Below are positions 1-5,404 of a stretch of 5,978 nt of DNA, in pieces. The stretch covers positions 6,413 to 12,390 of the forward strand of contig PMKB01000184.1 in assembly GCA_003157595.1 (NCBI GenBank). The letters run 5' to 3'. Within the stretch, counting starts at the first letter, position 1, and each line of letters starts with the position of its first letter. Source of the DNA: Solirubrobacterales bacterium. Lineage in GTDB: Bacteria; Actinomycetota; Thermoleophilia; Solirubrobacterales; Solirubrobacteraceae. The notes beneath the pieces were generated by a model that did no database searches, was not told the DNA's origin, and saw only the letters and a list, made by a program, of their open reading frames with translations. Made by a program: the position numbers and the translations under genes.

Positions 1-2
1 GC

Positions 3-1892
3 GATGAGAACGGTGAGGCAGAGGAACCCGCCAACTGGGGGGACTTCACCCAGGCGCCCGTCGCCTGCCACGGCCTCGAAGCCGGAGAGCTCTCCGACAT
101 CCTGTCGCAGACTCGCGCATTCGTCGATGCGCACCCGACGGAGGTCGTCATCCTCGACTTCAACCATGAGTTTCAGCTCAATATCGACGACCTGGCGCAG
201 CAGATCGAATCGGCGTTCGCGCTGCCCGGCGGCGGCTCGTTGCTGATCCCGCCGCAGCACTGCGACTTGGCAGATCCCACGCCTGGCGAATGTGCGAACA
301 ACCTGACGTTGGCTCAGATCTGGTCCCAGCATCTGGGCAACGTCATCGTGAACTTCGAGAACGACGGCGCGCCGGGCTCGACTCAGTCGTATCCGGATGA
401 TCTGACTCAATCATTCAATATTCAGCCGGAAACGGACCTCGCCTTCTACGCCAAGTTTCCAAACCTCTGGGGAGCCCTGGACGGCATCCCGGCCACAAGT
501 CATTTCTGCACCGTCGGAGGTGCGACGACGAGCTGCTTCGGCAACGATTCGAGCGTCGGCGTCGTGTTGCCGGCGGTGCTCAACACGCTCAGCACCCGCA
601 GCAGCTTCTCGGACTGGCGTCACCTCTTCGTCCAGTTCCTGCAGACGACGCCGGATGGCGGCTACATCGCCGACAACCTCGACGGCAGCCTCTTCAACAT
701 GGCTGTCGGCAATGATGGCGGCTCGAACGCCGTGATCGGACCAGCCCTGTTCAACTGCGTCACGGGCGCAGGCGACTGCTTCACGCAGTACCGCCCCGAG
801 AACGTGAACATCCTGGCGATCAACTTCTACAACCGCACCGCCGTCACCACGCTTCACGATCTGACCCAGACGGAGGTTTCCGATTGTTACGAAGACGACG
901 GACCGTGCGATCTGACGGCGGCCGAACAGCAGACGCTCAACTGCAGCTTCTCCGGTGATCTGCCACCCGTGGTCTCCTGTACCTACACCGATCCGCTCAC
1001 GTTCGACTTCATCGACCAGGTGATCCGTTTCGACGAGTACGCGAGGACGGCGCCGGTGGTCAACCTGAGCACGTCCCTGGCGCCGGCCGCCACCGGCTGG
1101 TACAACGCGGCCACACTCGGCGGCGTGGGCAAGCCACTGGGCTTCGGCGTCGGTGCAAGCGACTACCGCTATCCAACCGGACTGACGGCACTCAGCTGTG
1201 TCGATGGCAGCACGGCCCTGGCGATCGCGCCAACCGTGCCGACCAGCGCCACGAGCGCCGGCGGTGCCGGATCCCTCTCCGACGGCGTCCACCAGGTCAG
1301 CTGCCAGGCAACCGACGGAGCGGACAAGGGGTTCAACCAGAGCGGCAATGCCGGCGCCGGTCCGGGCTCGAACGCTACGGGTGTCTTCCAGATCGACACG
1401 CACCCACCGACGATCACCTACACCGGCAACCTCGGCAGCTACGGAATCCTCGTCCCGGTGGCGATCAACTGCACCGCCGCAGACACCCTTTCGGGCGTCG
1501 CGTCCAGTACCTGCGCAAACGCTTCGGCGCCCGCCTGGTCCTTTGGTGCGGGACAGCACACCCTTTCGGCGACGGCGACCGACAAGGCCGGAAACACGGG
1601 GAGCGGCTCGACGAGCTTCACGGTCACCGTGTCCGCGGCCGACCTCTGCACGCTGACGCGTCAATTCGTGCAGGGCTCGGCGGCCTACAACGCGCAGTCC
1701 TTCCTGATCAAGGCGCTCCTCACCACGATGGTCGGTGAAGACTGCGCGGAGCTGATCGCCAGCGGCTCCAACAAGACCACCAAGCAGTTGCTTCTCACCG
1801 CCTACAGACAGGGCGTTCAATCGCTCGCCAAGAGCGGCTGGCTCACCGCACTTCAGGCGACCGCGCTCACCGGCCTGAGCGGCGCGCTCTAA
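3..1892 (+). CDS. PI-PLC X-type phosphodiesterase domain protein with Ig-like and C-terminal helical modules (5' partial)
   Basis: The reading frame is open from the first bases, so the start and any signal peptide are off the window; 629 residues remain, ending at TAA. Residues 1-280 resemble the second half of the PI-PLC X phosphodiesterase fold. ACHG at 21-24 matches the place of the second catalytic histidine (His82 of Bacillus cereus PI-PLC), HPTEVVILDFNHEF at 44-57 is the typical post-His strand, NVIVNFEND lies at 113-121 and the closing strand NVNILAINFYN at 267-277. The first catalytic histidine must lie upstream and cannot be checked. From about 351 come two Ig-like or adhesion-type stretches, PVVNL onward and PPTITYTG (468-475) onward. 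A helical module of about 80 residues follows (VTVSAADLC at 541-549 to the end), perhaps like the FIMAH modules of actinobacterial surface proteins. Many cysteines and Ser/Thr/Gly-rich linkers suggest an exported protein. Lipid cleavage is inferred from the fold; the substrate is unknown. It is less GC-rich in places than the operon downstream. Confidence 0.8.
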   Translation, partial: DENGEAEEPANWGDFTQAPVACHGLEAGELSDILSQTRAFVDAHPTEVVILDFNHEFQLNIDDLAQQIESAFALPGGGSLLIPPQHCDLADPTPGECANNLTLAQIWSQHLGNVIVNFENDGAPGSTQSYPDDLTQSFNIQPETDLAFYAKFPNLWGALDGIPATSHFCTVGGATTSCFGNDSSVGVVLPAVLNTLSTRSSFSDWRHLFVQFLQTTPDGGYIADNLDGSLFNMAVGNDGGSNAVIGPALFNCVTGAGDCFTQYRPENVNILAINFYNRTAVTTLHDLTQTEVSDCYEDDGPCDLTAAEQQTLNCSFSGDLPPVVSCTYTDPLTFDFIDQVIRFDEYARTAPVVNLSTSLAPAATGWYNAATLGGVGKPLGFGVGASDYRYPTGLTALSCVDGSTALAIAPTVPTSATSAGGAGSLSDGVHQVSCQATDGADKGFNQSGNAGAGPGSNATGVFQIDTHPPTITYTGNLGSYGILVPVAINCTAADTLSGVASSTCANASAPAWSFGAGQHTLSATATDKAGNTGSGSTSFTVTVSAADLCTLTRQFVQGSAAYNAQSFLIKALLTTMVGEDCAELIASGSNKTTKQLLLTAYRQGVQSLAKSGWLTALQATALTGLSGAL

Positions 1893-1937
1893 GCCGAAAT
1901 CGAGCAGCTCGAGAACAGGACCTAGCGCCAGTCAACG

Positions 1938-1971
1938 GGTCCATCGGACCGCAAGAACCTCTCACTGAGAG
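1938..1971 (+). terminator. Two adjacent short hairpins after the phosphodiesterase gene, possible terminator
   Basis: GGTCC-ATC-GGACC (1938-1950) and CTCTC-ACT-GAGAG (1959-1971) are two perfect 5-bp stems with 3-base loops, beginning about 45 bases after the stop codon. GGAC at 1946-1949 can instead pair with GTCC at 1971-1974 around the second stem, so the folds compete. No T-run follows, so a role in termination or 3' end stability is only inferred from position. Confidence 0.25.
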
Positions 1972-2022
1972 TCCAGATCATGAAAGCCACAGCGGCTGCA
2001 AGCCGGACCCGAGCCTGCAATT

Positions 2023-2036
2023 GAGCGCGAACGCTC
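2023..2036 (-). terminator. Hairpin with TTCG loop downstream of the tRNA, possible tRNA terminator
   Basis: Read on the - strand this is GAGCG-TTCG-CGCTC, a perfect 5-bp GC-rich stem closing a TTCG tetraloop, about 80 bases past the tRNA 3' end. The loop is closed by G-C rather than the extra-stable C-G pair, and no T-tract follows. It is the best candidate I see for ending the tRNA transcript, but the support is weak. Confidence 0.25.
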
Positions 2037-2115
2037 GTCGTCGGTGAGGCGGAGCTCCAAGCATTGGGTTTGCATCCAACGAGCCAGGTGTACGGACAGC
2101 GGACGGGACTTTCCA

Positions 2116-2189
2116 TGCCGGAGGAGGGACTCGAACCCCCGACACGCGGATTATGATTCCGCTGCTCTAACCGACTGAGCTACTCCGGC
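2116..2189 (-). tRNA. tRNA-Met (anticodon CAU), probably elongator
   Basis: The 74-base - strand sequence folds into a complete cloverleaf. The acceptor stem is GCCGGAG/CTCCGGC with discriminator A, and the D arm is GCTC-AGTCGGTTA-GAGC. The anticodon stem GCGGA/TCCGC carries loop ATCATAA (anticodon CAT). The variable loop has five bases, and the T arm is GGGGG-TTCGAGT-CCCTC with one G-U pair. CCA is not encoded (TGG follows). CAU can mean initiator Met, elongator Met or lysidine-modified Ile2. The fully paired position 1-72 and the lack of three G-C pairs next to the anticodon loop argue against the initiator. Acceptor pairs 4-69 and 5-68 are G-C, not the C-G pairs that the E. coli lysidine synthetase TilS recognises, which argues mildly against Ile2. 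The gene stands alone, divergent from the operon at 2280. Confidence 0.93.
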
Positions 2190-2199
2190 GGGGATCGGC

Positions 2200-2205
2200 A
2201 CTTTA
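2200..2205 (-). promoter_or_regulatory. Possible -10 box of the tRNA gene
   Basis: The - strand reads TAAAGT here, keeping the TAnnnT core of a sigma-70-type -10 element. Ten bases separate it from the mature tRNA 5' end, which would give a leader of a few bases. I see no good -35 match 16-18 bases further upstream, so the call rests on one hexamer and its position. Confidence 0.35.
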
Positions 2206-2279
2206 CCTCGCCGGGGATGTGTGGCTGCGGTGTGGGTTCAGTCGCCGGCCGTGCGGCCCGGGTGCGTATCGTCTCGGTC

Positions 2280-3149
2280 GTGGTCGTGCTGCTTGCCGTG
2301 CCGAACGTCTCCGAGGGCCGCGACGGCGCGACGCTCGATGCGATCGGTGACGCATTCGCGACCGGTGCGCGCGTGTTGGACCGCCATCAGGATGCCGACC
2401 ACCACCGCGCGGTGTACTCGCTGGCTGGGGCGCCCGCCACGCTGTCGCAGGCGCTGCTGGCCGGGGCGCGCGAGGCGGTGGCACGGATCGATCTTCGCTC
2501 TCCGCGAGGCCTGCATCCGCATGTCGGCGCGATCGATGTCGTGCCGCTCGTCTACGTGAGCGAGGCGCAGCGGGGGGCGGCGTGTGCGGAGGCGCTGCTG
2601 ACGGCGGAACTGCTGGGCAGCGAGTTGCACCTCCCGGTCTTCCTCTACGGCGTTCTCGCCGGTGGCCGCACGCGAGCCGAGATCCGTCGCGGCGGGACCG
2701 CGAACCTGGCGGCTCGCATCGCCGATGAGGAGCTGACGCCCGATTTCGGCCCGCGCAGGCTGCATTCGAGCGCGGGGGCGGTGCTCGTCGCCGCTCGCCC
2801 GCCGCTCGTGGCATTCAACGTTGAGCTGGCGGCGCCCGCGCACCTCGGTACCGCGCGCGAGATCGCCGAGAGCATCCGCGAGGGCGGACGCGAGGGGCTG
2901 CCGGGCCTGCGCGCGATCGCGATCGAACTGCGGTCGCGTGAGCGCACCGCCCAGGTCTCGATGAACGTTGAGGATCCGGTCGCGCTGCCGTTGGCGGCGA
3001 TCGTGGAGGTCGTGTCGCGCCACGCGGACCTCGCCGCTGCGGAGATCGTGGGACTCGCGCCGCGCGCCGCGCTGGTGGGGTTCCCGGCCGAGCTCGAGAT
3101 CCGCGGGTTCGACCCCGCCCGCCAGATCATCGAGAACCATCTAGATTGA
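2280..3149 (+). CDS. ftcD: Glutamate formimidoyltransferase (monofunctional FTCD N-domain protein)
   Basis: The enzyme moves the formimino group between N-formimino-L-glutamate and tetrahydrofolate, the last step of one histidine degradation route. Some family members also act on 5-formyl-tetrahydrofolate. Family signatures are clear: VPNVSEGRD near the N-terminus, the catalytic-histidine motif HPHVGAIDVVP, PVFLYG, PDFGPRRLHSSAGA, LVAFNVEL and AQVSMNVEDP. It has about 289 residues, enough for the two formiminotransferase subdomains and no cyclodeaminase domain. The frame is open back to an ATG at 2217, with GTGs at 2262, 2280 and 2286. Homologues have only about 4-8 residues before VPN, so I chose GTG 2280, with 2286 nearly as likely. 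No clear Shine-Dalgarno sequence precedes any candidate. The gene ends with tandem in-frame stops TGA TAG (3147-3152) and is followed after 10 bases by the next gene. It appears to open the operon that leads to hisS. Function is confident; start is not. Confidence 0.9.
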   Translation: MVVLLAVPNVSEGRDGATLDAIGDAFATGARVLDRHQDADHHRAVYSLAGAPATLSQALLAGAREAVARIDLRSPRGLHPHVGAIDVVPLVYVSEAQRGAACAEALLTAELLGSELHLPVFLYGVLAGGRTRAEIRRGGTANLAARIADEELTPDFGPRRLHSSAGAVLVAARPPLVAFNVELAAPAHLGTAREIAESIREGGREGLPGLRAIAIELRSRERTAQVSMNVEDPVALPLAAIVEVVSRHADLAAAEIVGLAPRAALVGFPAELEIRGFDPARQIIENHLD

Positions 3150-3159
3150 TAGCCGACAG

Positions 3160-3528
3160 ATGCCTCGCGCGCCTCGTACCCGAAAGACCAAGCACCGCGG
3201 CAACGCAGCCGGGATGATCGAGTCGCGCGGCCGTACAGGACGCAAGCCGAGCGCTTCCGAAAAGGGCGTCTCCACCGGCCGTGGACGGGGCTCCGGCGCG
3301 CCGCGCAAGAACCGCTATGACTCACCGCCGACCTGGAAGGGGTCGCTGTGGCGGGCTGCGATCGCCGCCGCGGTCGTGTACGGAGTCTCGACGGTGATCA
3401 TCAAGCACACGACGCCGACCAAGAACCTGCTGCTGATTCCGGTCGTGCTGGCGCTCTACATGCCGGTCATCTATTACACCGACCACTTCATGTACCGCCG
3501 CCAGCAGCGCAGGAAGGCCGCTCGCTGA
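3160..3528 (+). CDS. Small basic two-helix membrane protein, conserved-hypothetical type
   Basis: The 122-residue product has three visible parts. Residues 1-60 are hydrophilic, very rich in Arg, Lys, Gly and Ser and probably disordered, with a motif KHRGNAAGMIESRGRTGRK at 11-29. Two hydrophobic segments follow (about 64-81 and 90-107), separated by a short polar loop containing KHTTPTKN. A basic tail, YRRQQRRKAAR, ends the protein. By the positive-inside rule both ends should be cytoplasmic with the loop outside. I recall similar short proteins in Thermoleophilia, but no function is known to me. The ATG lies 10 bases after the formimidoyltransferase stop without a clear Shine-Dalgarno sequence, and the stop overlaps the next ATG by one base (TGATG), so it is probably co-translated with its neighbours. 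Third-position G/C bias supports real coding. Confidence 0.82.
   Translation: MPRAPRTRKTKHRGNAAGMIESRGRTGRKPSASEKGVSTGRGRGSGAPRKNRYDSPPTWKGSLWRAAIAAAVVYGVSTVIIKHTTPTKNLLLIPVVLALYMPVIYYTDHFMYRRQQRRKAAR
3511..3517 (+). promoter_or_regulatory. Shine-Dalgarno sequence of the MBL-fold hydrolase gene
   Basis: AGGAAGG lies 10 bases before the ATG at 3528, inside the end of the preceding gene. It is the only strong ribosome binding site in the operon and decides the start: the frame is open further upstream to 3348, but that extension overlaps the membrane protein gene and is not needed by the MBL fold. Confidence 0.65.
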
Positions 3529-4178
3529 TGGACTCGCTCGAAGTCCGCGGCTTCACGGTCGGCCCATTCCGCGAGAACTGCTACCTCGTGTGGCGCAACG
3601 ACGCCACCGCTGCCGTGCTGATCGACCCCGGCGATGAGGCCGAGCGCCTGATCGAGGAGATCGCTGCGCTGGGCGTCAAGGTGGTGGCGATCCTGCTCAC
3701 ACACACGCACGTCGACCACGTCGGCGCCGTTGCCGCGCTCGCGCACGCCACCGGCGCGCCGGTTTACTGCCCGACGCTTGAGCGTGGGATCCTGGCCGAC
3801 ATCGACAGCTCCGTCGGCTGGCTCGGACTGGGCGGATTCGAGAGCTACGACGCCGACGAGCTGCTCGCCGGCGGGGAGCACCTCGAGCTGGCCGGCCTGG
3901 AGATCGACGTCGTTTTCACCCCGGGCCACAGCCCGGGCCACCTGACCTACGCGCTGCCCGAGCACGAGACGCTGCTGGTCGGCGACGTCTTGTTTCGCGG
4001 TTCGGTCGGTAGGGTCGATCTTCCGGGCGGCGACGGGGCGGCTCTGCTCGCCTCGATCGCGAGCCTGTTCGACGCCTATCCGGCGCAGACGCGTGTCCTC
4101 CCGGGCCACGGTCCGCAGACCTCACTCGAGGACGAGCGCCGCAGCAACCCGTTTCTGACCGAGCTCGCCGCGCGGTGA
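3528..4178 (+). CDS. MBL-fold metal hydrolase, glyoxalase II-like (YcbL type)
   Basis: The product is 216 residues, the usual size of short single-domain glyoxalase II-like hydrolases. The binuclear metal site is complete: THTHVDH at 58-64 (H59, H61, D63, H64), H134 in TPGHSPGH, D153 in VGDVLF and H194 in LPGHG. The N-terminus has the typical GPFRENCYLV and VLIDPGD, and the C-terminus has RRSNPFL, as in YcbL-type proteins. These are probably cytosolic thioesterases for S-lactoyl or related thiol conjugates; the true thiol is unknown and may not be glutathione in an actinobacterium. The ATG overlaps the previous stop by one base and has a good Shine-Dalgarno sequence; the end overlaps hisS by four bases (GTGA). 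A glyoxalase II-like gene directly before hisS is also the order in Mycobacterium tuberculosis. Confidence 0.93.
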   Translation: MDSLEVRGFTVGPFRENCYLVWRNDATAAVLIDPGDEAERLIEEIAALGVKVVAILLTHTHVDHVGAVAALAHATGAPVYCPTLERGILADIDSSVGWLGLGGFESYDADELLAGGEHLELAGLEIDVVFTPGHSPGHLTYALPEHETLLVGDVLFRGSVGRVDLPGGDGAALLASIASLFDAYPAQTRVLPGHGPQTSLEDERRSNPFLTELAAR

Positions 4179-5404
4179 GCAAGCTCACAGCCCCGCGTGG
4201 GACGTTCGACATCCTTCCCGAGCAGGCGAGCGTGCGCGCCGGGGTGGAGCGCACCGCGCGCGAGCTGCTCGAGGCCGCCGGCTACGGCCGGATAGAGACG
4301 CCGAGCTTTGAGGCGACCGAGCTGTTCGCACGCGGCGTCGGCGAGGCGACCGACATCGTGCAGAAGGAGATGTACAGCTTCGACGACGGTGGCGGGCGCT
4401 CGCTCACGCTGCGGCCCGAGGGCACCGCGCCGGTTTGCCGGGCCTATGTACAGCACGGCATGCACAAGCTGCCGGCGCCGGTGCGCGTCTACTACCTCTC
4501 GAGCTTCTTCCGCGCGGAGCGCCCCCAGGCCGGCCGCTACCGCCAGTTCTGGCAGCTCGGGATCGAGGCGCTGGGATCCGAGGATCCGGCGGTCGACGCC
4601 GAGACGATCGTCCTGTTGGCAGCGATCCTCGCGCAAACGGGCGTCACCGGGGTTCGGCTGCGCCTGTCGAGCCTCGGCAGCCTTGGCACGCGCGAGGCCT
4701 ACCGCGACGAGCTCGCCGAGTACCTGCGCGCGAACGCTGCGCGCCTCGCGCCTGTCGTGCGCGAGCGCATCGAGCTGAACCCGCTGCGGGCATTTGACTC
4801 CGAAGATCCGGGTACGCGTGAGGTGATGGCGGGAGCGCCGCGCCTGCTCGACCGGCTGGAGCGAGACGACGCCGAGCACTTCGCCTCGGTGCGCGAGTTG
4901 CTCGGGCGCGCCGGGGTCGCCTACGAGATCGACCCAACGCTCGTGCGCGGCCTGGATTACTACACGCGCACGTTGTTCGAGTTCACCAGCGACGCGCTCG
5001 GAGCGCAGTCCGGAGTCGCCGGAGGAGGACGCTACGACGGCCTGGTCGAAGCGCTCGGCGGCCCGCCGACGCCGGGGGTCGGCTGGGCGGCCGGGATCGA
5101 GCGGATCCTGCTGGCCTCCGGCGAGCATCCGGTCAGCGTGGCCCCGGTTGACCTCTACGTCGCCTTCGAGGCCGCCCGCGCCGACGCCTTCGAGACGCTG
5201 ACGGCGGCGCGCGAGGCTGGGCTGGCCGCCCAGATGGAGCTTGCCGGGCGCTCGCTGAAGGGCCAGCTCAAGCAGGCCGAGCGTCTCGGCGCGCGCTTCT
5301 TCGCGGTCGTCGAGGGGGAGTCGGTGCGACTGCGGGACCTGGCGGCCGGCACCGAGGAGACGGTCGATCGCGATGCCCTAGTCGAGCGCTTGGTGGCGGC
5401 GTGA
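4175..5404 (+). CDS. hisS: Histidyl-tRNA synthetase
   Basis: This class II aminoacyl-tRNA synthetase attaches histidine to tRNA-His using ATP, in the cytosol. The 409-residue product is near the usual bacterial length. It starts with the characteristic PRGTFDILP (7-15) and carries TLRPEGT (78-84) and motif 2, FRAERPQAGRYRQF (112-125). The histidine-specific signatures LVRGLDYYTRTLFEF (256-270) and GGGRYDGL (283-290) are present, as is motif 3, GVGWAAGIERIL (301-312), with Trp where Phe is usual. The C-terminal part from about 320 is the anticodon-binding domain. That domain and the intact active site rule out the HisZ regulatory paralogue. Translation starts at GTG 4175 inside the previous stop (GTGA overlap) with no clear Shine-Dalgarno sequence, which points to coupling with the MBL hydrolase gene. 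The stop TGA overlaps the ATG of the aspS-like frame by one base. Confidence 0.97.
   Translation: MSKLTAPRGTFDILPEQASVRAGVERTARELLEAAGYGRIETPSFEATELFARGVGEATDIVQKEMYSFDDGGGRSLTLRPEGTAPVCRAYVQHGMHKLPAPVRVYYLSSFFRAERPQAGRYRQFWQLGIEALGSEDPAVDAETIVLLAAILAQTGVTGVRLRLSSLGSLGTREAYRDELAEYLRANAARLAPVVRERIELNPLRAFDSEDPGTREVMAGAPRLLDRLERDDAEHFASVRELLGRAGVAYEIDPTLVRGLDYYTRTLFEFTSDALGAQSGVAGGGRYDGLVEALGGPPTPGVGWAAGIERILLASGEHPVSVAPVDLYVAFEAARADAFETLTAAREAGLAAQMELAGRSLKGQLKQAERLGARFFAVVEGESVRLRDLAAGTEETVDRDALVERLVAA

Larger units (their letters stand above)
1893..2115. other. Convergent intergenic region without a convincing gene
   Basis: This 223-base stretch lies between the end of the phosphodiesterase gene and the 3' end of the oppositely oriented tRNA gene, so both transcripts should stop here. 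I see three short perfect hairpins but no U-rich tract that would make a classical intrinsic terminator. A 64-codon open frame on the - strand covers most of it, but it runs into the tRNA 3' end, has no recognisable motif and is best regarded as chance. Confidence 0.6.

Noticed and set aside
411..1820. 469-codon open frame on the - strand opposite the phosphodiesterase gene
   Set aside because: It has no recognisable motif, and the + strand frame carries clear PI-PLC signatures. Long antisense frames are expected in high-GC coding DNA.
1922..2116. 64-codon - strand frame in the intergenic region
   Set aside because: It overlaps the last base of the tRNA, has no Shine-Dalgarno sequence or motif, and lies where terminators are expected.
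2100..2220. Possible integration site of a mobile element at the tRNA gene
   Set aside because: No integrase, no second copy of the tRNA 3' end and no flanking direct repeat were seen in the window.
2238..3140. 300-codon - strand frame opposite the formimidoyltransferase gene
   Set aside because: It is Arg-rich low-complexity protein without domains; the + strand product is a well-supported family member.
3348..3527. Upstream extension of the MBL hydrolase frame
   Set aside because: The extension lies inside the membrane protein gene, reads as unstructured residues and is not part of the MBL fold. ATG 3528 has a good Shine-Dalgarno sequence.
3919..3941. Repeated CCGGGCCAC in the MBL gene
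   Set aside because: It encodes the two PGH copies in the conserved TPGHSPGH metal-site motif, so it is protein-driven and not a mobile or regulatory repeat.
4076..5128. 350-codon - strand frame opposite hisS
   Set aside because: It is a mirror of the hisS codon bias; hisS motifs are complete on the + strand.
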